Shown here in pieces: positions 45,291-56,688 of a stretch of DNA of 64,000 bases. Numbering within the stretch: the first letter of the stretch is position 1; every line of letters begins with the position of its first letter. The position numbers and the translations under genes were made by a program. The notes below the pieces were generated by a model. That model was not told the origin of the DNA and did no database searches. It saw nothing but the letters and a program-made list of their open reading frames with translations. Source of the stretch: Hyperoodon ampullatus (Eukaryota; Chordata; Mammalia; Artiodactyla; Ziphiidae); contig OX457064.1 of NCBI GenBank assembly GCA_949752795.1, positions 107,547,454-107,611,453 of the forward strand, read 5' to 3'.

Positions 45291-46459
45291 ACGGCTGCGG
45301 GGTGGGGGTGGGGGGGGTAGAGGGGGCGGTGCCTGTGCACTCCCAAGGGCTGTAAGGTGTAGACGTCCTGGGCGGCAGAGAGGAGAGCCCTTGCTTTAAA
45401 GATTCCATGTTTAAAGATTTAAATATGCCCCTCAAAACGGAACTCTGAGGACAGATTTGACGTGATTTAAACATACATAGCTTTTTAGGTGGAGCCTGAG
45501 AGAGGAGCTTAAATTACCAGTGTAACCACTTTAAAGTTACTAGAAATGTCAGTGCTGTCTGATTAGTCAGGTAACGGGGGCTTTGGAAGCTCTTTAAACG
45601 ATACCTTCACGGGTCCTTTTTCTTCCAGATCACACAGTACATCATCATTTATTATCTGCTTTTAATCCACTTAAAGGAAGGGGGGCGGTGTCTTAGCTGT
45701 GGAAACAGGACAGCCAGCTTCTATGGCTCGGGTGACAGGAGGCCTGTTGGGAGAGCAGCACAAGAGGCAACGCGGCCTCTCCCCAGAGCCCCTCCTCGGA
45801 CCTGGCGGTTCCAGCACTGAGAACGTGAATTAGTGAGCAGTGAAGCGTCGTCTGATAAAGCTGCATAGCTTTGATAGCACTAGATGGTTGTGTAACCATC
45901 AGACAGAGGATAATTTAAGTAAAGCCATCACCAGATCTTAAAATAGCCCTTTCTGTAAAGTGATAAAACAATTGGGGTAAAATGGCATCACCCAGAGGGA
46001 GGGGGGTATCTTTGTTGCACTTGGAATATAATAACTACCAGGAGGCTGAAGGCTGTGAAGGAGATCATGGCGGGGTGGGGAGGGTATCAGTCATTTTCCT
46101 GTGGTCCGTCATCTAAGCATTCCTCTGCTTTTACCCCCAAGTTTGCCCCCTACTTACTAGGCGTATTGAGCCTGTTTTGAATGTTACCCAGTTTCCACTG
46201 GCAGCAGTCCCCTTACTAAATAACTCCTCCACTCTGGAATGTCTTTGTTTACTATTTGGGATGTATTTTTATTTCTTTATCCTTGGCATACATTACCTCA
46301 TCCACACACATTGAGAATGCATTTCTTTTGTTTAAGCACTAGTAAATGAGGATTCTGAAGTCTACTCTGGCAAATTAGGCTTACATATTTGTAGCTGTCT
46401 GTGGAGTTGTGTCTAGTCAGCTTTGCTTATGTGAGTTTACATAGTCACAATTCCAGGAT

Positions 46460-46570
46460 GGACAAAGCAAGTATCACCGTGTCATAGAGTTCAGGGCCGG
46501 GTGACTTCTCTGTGGCACACAGTGAAGTGAGGTGCGGGGCACCCGAGTCCAGGCTCCCCATCTCCACTGC
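46460..46570 (-). repeat. MIR SINE fragment
   Basis: GTGACTTCTCTGTGGCACAC, AGTGAAGTGAGGTGCGGGG, then AGTCCAGGCTCCCC is reverse-strand MIR. Confidence 0.6.
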
Positions 46571-47231
46571 GGCTCATTCCCCCCAACGCTCCAGGGGTGC
46601 TTCCCGGGGGTTCCTGACCCTGCGATTTTCTGAGTGTCATTACACAGTGATAAAGAAGTTCTTTCTAATGCTTGCAGGTACGTGAGAAATGGAGTTATTT
46701 CTAGTGATTACCACTACCCTTTATATCATATTCAAAGTACTTTATGGTAGTAATATGGAAACAGAGAAATATATGCTACTTATATGTGCAAGTAAGAATA
46801 ATCAGTTTACTACAACCTTAATTCCTTAAGCTGCGTTTTCTCCAAAATGAATCCCTTCTGACTCGTGCTGATCATTCGGTTCATATCTTTGCACTTTGTG
46901 ATTTCTTTTTTTTTTTAATTAATTTTTTTTTACTGCCCTGTGTGATTTCTCATTTTTTTTTTTAATGGAATTGCCATGATTACATTGTAGCATCATTCCT
47001 TGGTACTTTGGAGAAAGCCGGGGTGGTTAATGATCTTAAAGACAGAATAACATGCCAAGCTTTGGAGGGTCCCATCAGAGGACTCTTCCATCTGTGAGCC
47101 CACACGTGCTGGTTTTCACTAAGATTCTCGTGTACAGAGCAACACAGTCAGGTTCCCTTGAAATAGGTGTTCTTGCTCTTGTTTTACCCTATACTTTGAG
47201 AAGTTTTTGACTCTTATTTTGATATTCACAG

Positions 47232-47420
47232 GTGGTTGAACTAAAATTCGGTGGAAAAGATATCCCGGTGAGCAGTGCCAACCGGATTGCGTACATCCAC
47301 CTGGTGGCCGACTATCGGCTGAACAGGCAGATCCGCCAGCACTGCCTGGCGTTTCGGCAGGGCCTGGCCAACGTGGTGAGCCTGGAGTGGCTGCGGATGT
47401 TCGACCAGCAGGAGATCCAG
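47232..47420 (+). CDS. UBE3C: UBE3C coding exon (about residues 899-961), HECT N-lobe
   Basis: Sixty-three codons in phase 0. The acceptor is gatattcacag. The product includes VVELKFGGKDIPV, ANRIAYIHLVADYRLNRQI and EWLRMFDQQEIQ, the end of the N-lobe with the small E2-binding subdomain and the run-up to the inter-lobe hinge. The chosen donor, CAG|GTCCAC after 47420, fits the protein family exactly but is poor. A better in-frame donor lies 27 bp downstream (47448), and two GTGAGC cores sit inside the exon at 47268 and 47376. The next exon starts only 98 bp later. Confidence 0.95.
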
Positions 47421-47518
47421 GTCCACTTCTTGCACCTGGGAACACAGGTGTTTCCTGATGTGAAAGGCCTTCTTAAAATCTGCCTCCAGTTTTATAACCT
47501 GAACTTTTTTTTTTTCAG
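47421..47518 (+). other. UBE3C 98 bp intron
   Basis: The donor is GTCCACTT (poor), the likely branch region is ACCTGAAC, and a pure T tract of 13-14 bases precedes CAG. Retention would shift the frame and stop within two codons after the T tract. An alternative donor GTGTTT at 47448 would shorten it to 71 bp and add nine codons in frame. Confidence 0.9.
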
Positions 47519-47585
47519 GTATTAATTTCTGGTGCACAAGTTCCCATAAGTCTGGAGGACTTAAAATCCTTTACAAACTATTCAG
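47519..47585 (+). CDS. UBE3C: UBE3C coding exon (about residues 962-984), HECT hinge
   Basis: Twenty-two codons plus the first base of a glycine codon. The acceptor is a long T tract ending in cag; the donor CAG|GTATGT is good. The product VLISGAQVPISLEDLKSFTN is the typical HECT segment at the N-lobe/C-lobe hinge, where lobe rotation moves the catalytic cysteine towards the E2. At 67 bp it is a small exon, and its length is not a multiple of three, so skipping it would shift the frame. Confidence 0.96.
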
Positions 47586-47999
47586 GTATGTTATCACTAC
47601 TAGGTTATTCATCCCTGAAAATGTTACAGGTGGTCATATTTCCAAAGTAATGTCTAACATGCTTTTTTACATGGGTAATTCATTCATGATTTAAAACCCA
47701 GGGTGTATGGGGTTACAGTGAACTCCTCTTCCTGTTTCATTTCTCACCATCCCTTTCCTCCCCTGCCCGTCCCCACCAGGAGTAACCACTGTTCTTGGTG
47801 TCTTTACATATTTACATATAAGTACAGATTTCATTCTTATTTTCCTTGTTTGTATACACTATTCTGCAGCCTGCTTTTTTCTCTTCACAACTTACCTTAT
47901 TAAGCCTCTTCTTATGGCCACTGGGTTGCTTCCAGTCTTCTGCTTTGAAAAATAGTGCTAGACCAAAAAATAGAAAAAACTAAAAACTGAACCTCTTCA

Positions 48000-49345
48000 A
48001 AATATTTACTTTTGATTAAATTAAACTTGAAAGTTTTTACTCTTCAAGAAAATGAAAAACCAGAAAGAAGACATACAAATGGCCAGTAAGCACATAGAAA
48101 GATGCTCAACAACATTAGTCATTAATGAAATAACAAAAGCATAACTAGGTTGTTCAAAGTTGGATTGGTGTACTCTTTGGGTGTTTGTGAGGTTTTTTGT
48201 TTTGTTTTGTTTTTCTTTTGGCTGTGTCGCGCATCATGCGGGATCTTAGTTCGCCAACCAGGGATCAAACCCGTGCCCCGTGCAGTGGGAATGTGGAGTC
48301 TTAAGCACTGGACCACCAGGGAAGTCCCATAAACTTTATTTTATATACTTGGGAGCAGTGAAAAGGAAAAAAAAAATCATCCTCAAAACAACCACTATTA
48401 TTTTGGTTTGTTTTCCTTAACCATAGTCTGTTATTCTGGTATTTTCAGGGTTTTTGGTAAAAATCAGCAGACTGATTTTTAAATTTATATGGGAATGTGA
48501 AGGACCTAAAATAGCCGAAACATTTTATAGAAACAAAGTTGAAGGATTATCACTCTGATTTAAAACTTACTATAAAACCATAATAATTAAGACGTTGTGG
48601 AATTGGCACAAGGATAGGCATATTGATCAGTGGAACATAATTGGGAGTTAAACAGATCCTTAGATTTACAGTTAATGATTTGACAGTTCAGTGGTACGTG
48701 GAAAAGAATGAGCTTAGACCTTGACCCCACACCATATGCAGAAATGAATTCAACAGGATCAGAGACCTGTAGGTAAAAGCCAAAACTGTAAAACTTCTAA
48801 AAGAACATATAGGAGAAAATCTTCATGACTTCTGGATTAGGCAGAGTTTTCAGTTGTACAGCAAAAGCATGATCCAGAAAAAAGAAATTGATAGAAATTT
48901 GGACTTTCTCAAAATTAAAGATTTTGCACTTCAAAAGATACCATTAAAAAAGGAGGGAAAAAAAGTGAAAAAACAAGCCAGAGATTAAGAGAAAATATTT
49001 CTAAGTAATATATCTAATAATGGCTTATGTCCACAGTATATAAAGAACTTTTGCAACTCAATAATATAAACAACTGAATTTTAAAACATGGGCAGAAAAT
49101 AAAGTGTTTCACTTAAGAAGATATATAAGAATGTCTGGTAAGCAAATAAGCACATGAACAGATGTTTAACACCACTAATTATTAGGGAAATGCAAATTAA
49201 ATTCTGATGAGATACCACTACATACCCACTAGAATGACTGTTCTCAAAGAAGACAATAGTGTTAGTATGTGAAGAAATTTGAACCCTCTTGACTGGTGGC
49301 AGTGTTAAATGGTAGAACCTCTTTGGAAAAGTTTACAGTTATATA
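48000..49345 (+). mobile_element. L1 ORF2/3' fragment, sense
   Basis: ACAAATGGCCAGTAAGCACA, then GGAATTGGCACAAGGATAGG, GACCCCACACCATATGCAG and GGGAAATGCAAATTAAATTC are plus-strand L1 landmarks. The frame is broken many times. A short SINE interrupts it at 48200-48329. Confidence 0.88.
48200..48329 (-). mobile_element. Short tRNA-derived SINE, antisense
   Basis: TTTTGGCTGTGTCGCGCATC, TTAGTTCGCCAACCAGGGAT, ending CCACCAGGGAAGTCCC. It sits inside the L1 fragment. Confidence 0.92.
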
Positions 49346-49879
49346 AAAAGTTAATTGTGGAACAACTGGATGTTTGCAAAAGAATGAGGCTGTACCCCCA
49401 CCTCACACCATACGCAAAAATTAACTCAAAATGGATCAAGAACTTTAATGTAATACCTAAAACCATAAAACTCTTAGGAGAACACCGGGATAAATCCTCA
49501 TGACCTTGGATTTGGCATTGGGTTCACCAAAAGCAGGAGCAGCAAAGAAAAGTAAATAAATTAGACTTCATCAAAATTACAAGCTTTGTGCATCCAAGAA
49601 CATTATTAAGAAAGTGAAAAGACAGCCTTCAGAATGGGAGAAGATGTTTGGAAATCATATATCTGATGAGGGTCTGGTATCCAGAATGTGTAAAGAACCC
49701 TTACAACTCAACAAGAAGACAAGCCGGTTCAACGACGGGCAGAGCGCTTGAATAGACGTTTTGCCAAAGAAGAGATTACAAAAGGCCAGTATGCTCAGAA
49801 AGATGCTCAGCATCACTAACCACTACGGAAATGTAAACTGGAACCAGAGGGAGATACATTCACATCTATTAGGCTGGCT

Positions 49880-50012
<133 letters not shown>

Positions 50013-50147
50013 CAAGTGTTGGCAAGGATGTGGAGAAACTGGAACCCTCATTCATTGCTGGTGGGAATGTAAAGTAGCCAACATGGAAAATGGTTTGGTG
50101 GTTCCCCAAAAAGCTCAACATAGAATTACTATATAATCCAGCAATTC

Positions 50148-50398
50148 AGGACTTCCCTGGTAGTCCCGTGGTTAAGAATCCACCTTCCAATGCAGGAGAC
50201 GTGGGTTCAATCCATGGTCGGGGAACTAAGATCCCACATGCCTCACACCACAGCTAGGGAGTCTGCGTGCTGCAGCTACTAAGCCCGCACGCTCTAGAGC
50301 CCGTGTGCCACACCGAAAGATCCCACGTGTCGCAGTGAAGATCCCACGTGCCGCAACTAAGACCCGACGCAGCCAAACAAATAAATATTAAAAAAATA
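50148..50398 (+). mobile_element. CHR-type SINE inserted in L1
   Basis: GGACTTCCCTGGTAGTCCC head, GGGTTCAATCC box, then a body with GATCCCACGTG repeats and an A-rich tail. Perfect 15 bp duplication ataatccagcaattc at 50133-50147 and 50399-50413; the L1 resumes after it. Confidence 0.94.
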
Positions 50399-51084
50399 AT
50401 AATCCAGCAATTCTACGCCTAGGTCTATATCCAAAGGGATTGGAGGCAAGGACTGAAACACCTGTGTTCATGCAACATTGTTCACAGGAGCCAAAAGGTG
50501 GGAACAACCCCCAGTGTCCACCTACAGATGATGGATAAACAAATGTGTTGTAGACATACAATGGGAATATTATTAAGTCTTAAAAAGGAATGACGTTCAA
50601 ATGCACGCTACAACATGGATGAACCTTGGAAGCATTATGCTCAGTGAAATAAGCCAGACACAAAAGGACAGATACTCTATGATTCAACTTCTGTGAAATA
50701 CCTGGAAGAGGCAAATTCCTAGTCATTGAAAGTGGATGAGAGGTTACCAGGGGCTGGGGAGGGGCACAGCAAGTTACTGCTTAGTGGTTATAGGAGTGTC
50801 TGCTTGGGGTGATGCAAACGTTTGGCTTGGAAACAGCAGCGATGGTTGCACAGCCATGTGGATGTAATTAACACCCTGAAAATGGTTTAAATGGTGACTT
50901 TTATGTTACATATTTTACGACAATTTTAAAAAGAAACCTATCCAGACTCCTCTGTTCTGTTGAGTGCTGTTTCCCAACCTTTCCTCCAAGGTAAATTTTG
51001 AAAAGGTTTTGGAAATGGATCATAGTGAAAGTTGCACAGTATCGTGAGTGTAATTTCGTTTAGTGAAACATCTTTAAGAGCACA

Positions 51085-51230
51085 CTGAGAGACAGACCAG
51101 ATCATGGTTGTCTGTGGGGTGGACACGGGGGTCTTTTGAGGAAATGGATATGTTTTAAAACTGGATTGTGGTGATGGTTTCAGAACTATAAATTTACTAA
51201 AGTAAATTACGTATATCCATGTGTGTATAT
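51085..51230 (+). mobile_element. L1 3' end fragment, sense
   Basis: GAGACAGACCAGATCATGGT then GTGGTGATGGTTTCAGAAC and ATAAATTTACTAAAG are the L1 3' terminal pattern. Confidence 0.65.
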
Positions 51231-52237
51231 TTATATGTATATAAATGTGTGCATGTGTCTCCCCTTTCTGTAATTAATTTGTATTGCTCTAAATTTGAAC
51301 TCGAATGTTTCTGTAAAGGCAGATAATACCTAAGGTCACATTGTCCTCACTATCAAGTCTTCTGTTGAAAAGAATGAAATCAATCCAAGCTTTCCTTTGC
51401 CAAGGAAGTGGTCTTGGCTTCTTTGCTTTATCCTCTCTGCACTGCAAGCGTATGCCTTTAATGATCCTAGCTATTCCTATTCTAGTAAATAGGTTTAAAA
51501 TATTACCATGTTCCTTTTGGTGCCAATTAATGCACTTAAGATATTTTATTGATGGTATCTCTGTAGTATATTAACAATGAGGGAACAACATATAGCAATT
51601 ATTTCAGTTTTAGGAAGCACTTAACTAGATTAAAAGCTGTAGGTAGCAGATATCCCACTTCAGAGCAGTGGTCTAGTTGAGTGCTGGGGTGGGTTGGTAA
51701 CCATGGTCTCTACCTTGTTGTCGGAAGGATGGGTGATAAAACAAATTTAGATACTAAGATGTGTTGGCAAAGTAACTAGCTCTATTAAAAATAAAAATCC
51801 CAATGTTTCTGCTATTTCTAGATGTGTGACCATCATGTAAATCCTTTGTTATTTAGGGTTTGCTACTCAGCAGAGGCTGATTTTTAACTCCTAGCAGAGT
51901 TCTTAAAACTCAGACCCCTTTGCAGCATCTTTTGCTGCTAGGGTTCATCGTGTAGCTGCATGCAGGTGCTTGTTCCTTGCTCTGGCCTTTGGTACTTTAC
52001 CTTCTGAAGCTTCTCTCCCTGCTATGCACTTGCCCATCATCTACCAGCACAGCATAAAGGTGTTTCTCTAGAGTTGGCTTCCAGCCATGAGCTGAAAGAA
52101 GAAAAGACTGCTCATCACTGGACAGGCACGACGAAAAGGAATCAGTCTTAAAAGTTTGTTCCTCTGGTGCCTCTAGGAGAATCTTGCTGCTGCAGTTACC
52201 TCGTTTTTAATAGAAATGTCTGTTCCTTTTGTCATAG

Positions 52238-52368
52238 GAGGCTATTCTGCTGATCACCCGGTAATCAGAGTCTTCTGGAGAGTTGTGGAAGGGTTCACGG
52301 ATGAGGAAAAGCGCAAACTGCTCAAGTTTGTGACAAGCTGTTCCCGCCCCCCTCTCTTGGGGTTTAAG
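52238..52368 (+). CDS. UBE3C: UBE3C coding exon (about residues 984-1027), HECT C-lobe
   Basis: The acceptor is ttttgtcatag; the donor AAG|GTACAC. The exon completes a glycine codon and adds 43 codons to phase 0. The product [19 protein letters not shown] followed by [23 protein letters not shown] is the canonical first half of the HECT C-lobe; the FVTGxxRxPxxGF-like block is visible. Reading on into the intron would add 20 residues and stop at 52429-52431, giving a protein without the active-site cysteine. Confidence 0.97.
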
Positions 52369-52953
52369 GTACACAAGCTCGCCGCGGCTGGCTTTAAACA
52401 CCAGCTTGTAACTAAGAAAGCCAGCGGGTAGCAGATGGGGCTGAATGAAGTAGTGCGTACACGTTTTCAGAGAATAGCGTTGACAGTGTGTCAGAACACC
52501 TGGTTTATTATTTTGGTACTATGTTTTTAGCCTCATTAACTGAGTATTTCAGCTCCATCACTGAAGGATTGGTTATTATCTGTGTATCCTGGTGCTGGTT
52601 TTATTTGGGGTTTTTTCCCCTGCATTCACAGTGTCGACCTATTGCTATGAGGGTTGTCACTGTGCTGGGGGTTAGAAGCGAAGAGCTGCTGCGGCCAGGC
52701 GGGCACGACGTGAGTGATCAGTGTCACGCGTCTGCGGCTCAGGCTGGTTTCACTTTTGAACTGAAGAAAACACAGGCTACGAATTGACGTCGGGTGTTCG
52801 GGAAGAATGATGCATGAGCAGTAGCATATTTTTTCCTAGTTGCTCACTGTTACTTATTTCATGTTACCTGGCCTTACTGTGTCGTTTCTGGTAATTCATG
52901 TTGATCTCCTATAAACTGGCTTAATATTTTTAGCAATTAAAGTTGGTCATGGG

Positions 52954-53311
52954 GGGCTTCCCTGGTGGTTCAGTGGTTAAGAATCTGCCTGCCAGTGCAG
53001 GGGACACGAATTCGAGCCCTGGTCCGGGAAGATCCCACATGCCGCAGAGCAACTAAGCCCGTGTGCCACAACTATTGAGCCTGCGCTCTAGAGCCCGTGA
53101 GCCACAGCTACTGAGACCACGTGCCACAACTACTGAAGCCCGCGCACCTAGAGCCCGTGCTCAGCAACAAGAGAAGCCACCACAATGAGAAGCCCATGCA
53201 CCGCAGCGAAGAGTAGCCCCCGCTCGCGGCAACTAGAGAAAGCCCGCGTGCAGCAACGAAGACCCAACGCAGCCAAAAATAAATAAATAATAAATTTATA
53301 AAAAAATTAAA
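52954..53311 (+). mobile_element. CHR-type SINE, long form
   Basis: Complete head (AATTCGAGCC box), a body with an extra internal block, and a TAAATAAATAATAAA tail. The target duplication is not clear. It is sense to UBE3C, so the tail supplies AATAAA motifs in the intron. Confidence 0.93.
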
Positions 53312-53389
53312 AAGTGGCACATAAACTATAATTAGGGGTAAAGACAGTGGGTTTTAGCACATATTAACATGCCACACAGTTTTTGTTTC

Positions 53390-53455
53390 TTTGTTTTTTT
53401 TCGCCTGCATTGGATCTTCGTTGCTGTGCGCAGGCTTTCTCTAGTTGCGGCTGAG
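53390..53455 (-). mobile_element. Truncated CHR-type SINE, antisense
   Basis: Only the 3' third remains: T-rich, then GCATTGGATCTTCGTTGCTG, GCAGGCTTTCTCTAGTTGCG. Confidence 0.8.
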
Positions 53456-53889
53456 TAGACTTGCCTCTGCAGTGGCATTTGAAGCGTTTTCGCTCCTGTC
53501 ACAGCTCTGAGGAGGGAGCATGCTAGTGTAAAGGGCGCCGACCAGAGGTCCACCGTCCTGGTTCTCACTACTCACCAGGCACCTGAGCTGGGCTGCCATT
53601 TTGCTTTTCTGTCGCCGTTTCCTGCATACATTTGGCAAGGAAGTTTAACTAGCCAGGCTTCTGAAACCCTGGTAGTGGAAAGGCAAGAGCACACAGGCCT
53701 GAGAGCTAGCAGACTGAGGCTGTCTGGGTAAAGACAGTCCCCACTTCATTGTGCTCCTGCTGGAAGGGAACGCATGCATCACATCTTGTATCTAATCACG
53801 TTCATGTATCACAAAGGGAGTCACTGGTTATCTGTAACCATCAAAGGACCTGGCGTGTTCTGTCTGGAACAGTGTCTAGGAGTTCAGCC

Positions 53890-54135
53890 TGCAGATACTT
53901 TTGCCCAGTGTACAGTGACTTGAGGACATGGTTACTTATTGCATCATTGTTTGGAAAAAGTGGAAAAGACCTAAGTGTCCATTTACAAACTGTGCTGCAC
54001 GTGCCTGCTGGGACCCATGCAGCTACAGAGAAGCAGTGGGGAGACCGGCTTGGTGTGGGAAGGCCACAGAGACACATTATCAGATGGAAAACCGTCAAGG
54101 TGCAGACAGCGTCTATAATGTACTAGCGCTTTATG
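53890..54135 (+). mobile_element. Old L1 fragment, sense
   Basis: ATTGCATCATTGTTTGGAAA, GACCTAAGTGTCCATTTAC, and AGAGACACATTATCAGATGG match the plus-strand L1 3' half; diverged. Confidence 0.65.
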
Positions 54136-55495
54136 CTTGTTAGGTGGAGGAGGGAGAAAACACTCTCTTGTCTCTGCATCAGGTCTCTGTGGAAGGTCCT
54201 CAAGACACCCACAGCATTGCTGCTCATGGGGTGGGAACTGGGAAGCTGGGGGAATTTTTACACTATAGCTTAAAAAAATAGCCAGAACGTCATTATTATG
54301 TCTAAAAAATGACAGCGAATGCCTGATACCATCGGTGCTGGTGCTGCGGACAAGCCGCAGTCCAGGTGCTGCGTCTGCCTGGGGCGTCTCTCTAGTCTTT
54401 TCTGGCCTGCAGGCCCCGCCCTCCCCGACTGTGCCCGTGGTCCAGTCAGTGGGGGAGCTGGGTTGCTTCTTTGCATGTCTTGTAAACTGGTCGCTAGAGG
54501 TTTCACCGGATTCTAGATGTGAATGTTTCCTTTGGCAGTAACACTGCACAGACGCCGTCGTGATGCTCACATCCTCTGGCTCCAGCATCAGACCCCGTGG
54601 TCGTGAGTCGTCTCTGCAACGCGGCTCCATCTGTTTCCAGCGTCCTGGCTTTCAGCATCTGGGCGTCTGAGGGACTGAGCGGTCACTGTGCTGCGGTCGC
54701 CTAGATCCATTCTTTGCTGTGCTTGAAAGCAGCCGTCTTCCAGTTGTATCGTTTCTTCCTTTCTTAGCTGATTTCTCTATAAAGAAAAACTTTATTTTTT
54801 CTCATCAACTCTTTGGTTACCCTGAGGACTGTTTGTACAGCCAAGATACAATAATCAAGTAAATCTTAATTATTGCTCATTTACAAGTTATCAGAACACT
54901 GAGGGGGATAACTGGCATCTTCTAAAGTACATTTTGGTTCCTTTATTATCATTATGCACTTTTAACATTTGATGTGTTTCAATCCATTGCAGTCGCTCTT
55001 TGATAGTCAGTATCCCATCCATGGGTGGGTGAGGGCCTTCAGGTGGGCTCCAGAGTCCCAGGTAGCTTTGGGTCGCTTTCTTGCTTTCTGGTATGACAAG
55101 ATAGTAACACTTGTCACGTTCATTTCCTGGCCCACGTCTGGAATCAGATGTTTTCCCAAGAAGCCCTGTTTCCTTTCTTCGAGAATAGGTTGGTAGAGAC
55201 CAAAGCCCAGGCACTTGATCTGTTCATTGTCACAGGTGGTCATTGTGTCCAGGCCTTTTCAGTGGACAGAGCTAGGAAATGGGCGTTCTTTTGTCCCCAA
55301 GAGAAAAATTCATCACAAGTTCAAACTGCTCTTTCAAATTGAAATTTAGGCGTATAAGGTTTTTATCTCTTTGATTTTTACATTGGGGTCTCTCCTTACC
55401 TATGAAAATCTTGGCTCCTGTTAGTTCATTTGCTTCCTCTGATAAGTTCTAGGGTCCTACTATAAGCTATAGTTCTCTCTAATACTTACATAATG

Positions 55496-55864
55496 GTGGG
55501 ACTTCCCGGGTGGTGCAGTAGTTAAGAATCTGCCTGCCAGTGCAGGGGACACGGGTTCGAGCTCTGGTCCGGGAGGATCCCACATGCCTCGGAGCTGCTA
55601 AGCCCGTGCGCCACAACTACTGAGCCTGCGCTCTAGAGCCCGTGAGCCACAGCTACTGGAGCCGCATGCCACAACTACTGAAGCCCACGCACCTAGAGCC
55701 CGTGCTCCACAACAAGAGAAGCCACCACAATGAGAAGCCTGCGCGCCGCAACGAAGAGTAGCCCCCGCTCGCCACAACTAGAGAAAGCCCGCGCACAGCA
55801 ACAAACACCCAGCGCAGCCCCAAAAATTAATTAATTAATTAAAAATTAATAGCAGCCATAAAAA
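55496..55864 (+). mobile_element. CHR-type SINE, long form
   Basis: Complete, with a (TTAA)n-like tail. The target duplication is aatacttacataa (55481-55493) against aatacttatataa (55865-55877), one mismatch. Confidence 0.94.
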
Positions 55865-56517
55865 AATACTTATATAACAGTTATACATCATACTACAGTG
55901 GTTTTAGAACAATACCGATAATTTACTGTGACATTTCTGAAAACCGTTTAAGATTTCTTTGCAATTCTAAAACACTGGAAATATTCCTCTGTGTGATTAA
56001 GCCACCAATAAATAGGCTCATGTGTTTCATTTTGCTTTCGATATTTAGAGATTGCCTTTTTCTCTCCTTAATTGAAATTGCTTTACGTTCCCTGTTGCTG
56101 CATCCACGTGGCCCCTGAGCCTAATCCACACAGTGTGGTTCATTTGGAGAAGACGGGCTTCTTCTGCCTTTCCTGTGGTTCGGTGTAAGCAGAGGTTTAT
56201 ATATTCAGCTCTTTACCCTTGTACCTTTCTGAATTTTAAACACATTTTTAAAAACTAAAAAATAAAAGCTTTAGAGGCCCTGTTCACTGACAAGGCTATG
56301 TCTCCCATGAATTAATGCTATTCTTTATCCCTTTTTATGCGTGGAGCCCAGGGTACAGTATTTGGTAGAAATTTAGAGCTGAGTCTTGAGCGCAGTGAAA
56401 GAGCGAGCGTCCTTTTGGGGAAAGGTGACTGGGGGCGGCAGCTTTTGTGTACGAGTCTGGAAAGCTCACTTCAGGCCGTGCTTGTTAACCTTCTCCTGCG
56501 CACCTGCTGTCTTCCAG

Positions 56518-56688
56518 GAGCTGTACCCCGCGTTCTGCATTCACAACGGGGGCTCTGACCTGGAGCGGCTGCCCACGGCCAGCACCTGCATGAACCTGCT
56601 GAAGCTCCCCGAGTTCCAGGACGAGGCACTGCTGCGGAGCAAGCTGCTCTACGCCATCGAGTGCGCCGCGGGCTTCGAGCTGAGCTGA
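56518..56688 (+). CDS. UBE3C: UBE3C last coding exon (about residues 1028-1083) with catalytic cysteine and stop
   Basis: The acceptor is gctgtcttccag. There are 56 codons and the stop TGA at 56686-56688. The product contains the HECT active-site block [16 protein letters not shown]; the catalytic cysteine is codon TGC at 56587-56589 (residue 1051 by back-counting). It forms the thioester with ubiquitin before transfer to substrate. The end, [14 protein letters not shown], is the usual C-terminal tail of this ligase. The exon is GC-rich. Gln-Asp-Glu-Ala follows PEF where I recall Tyr-Asp-Glu-Thr in human, a change outside the active site. Confidence 0.98.
   Translation, partial: ELYPAFCIHNGGSDLERLPTASTCMNLLKLPEFQDEALLRSKLLYAIECAAGFELS

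Larger units (their letters stand above)
40675..47231 (+). other. UBE3C 6.6 kb intron
   Basis: Contains two antisense L1 fragments, two MIRs (listed) and otherwise unique DNA. Bases 41500-43550 and 43930-45140 show nothing recognised, nor do 45300-46450 and 46580-47230. Confidence 0.5.
52369..56517 (+). other. UBE3C 4.1 kb intron
   Basis: Holds two long SINEs, a SINE fragment and an old L1 piece. Bases 52370-52950 and 54140-55480 are unique; the latter has a GC-rich, CpG-containing part near 54330-54640 with chance open frames on both strands. Bases 55880-56515 show nothing recognised. Confidence 0.5.

Noticed and set aside
47119..47537. Minus-strand open frames across the HECT exon at 47.2-47.5 kb
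   Set aside because: They are antisense shadows of a conserved coding exon.
53983..54630. 215-codon minus-strand open frame in a UBE3C intron
   Set aside because: It starts in unique GC-rich intron and runs into an L1 fragment. No recognisable protein; treated as chance.
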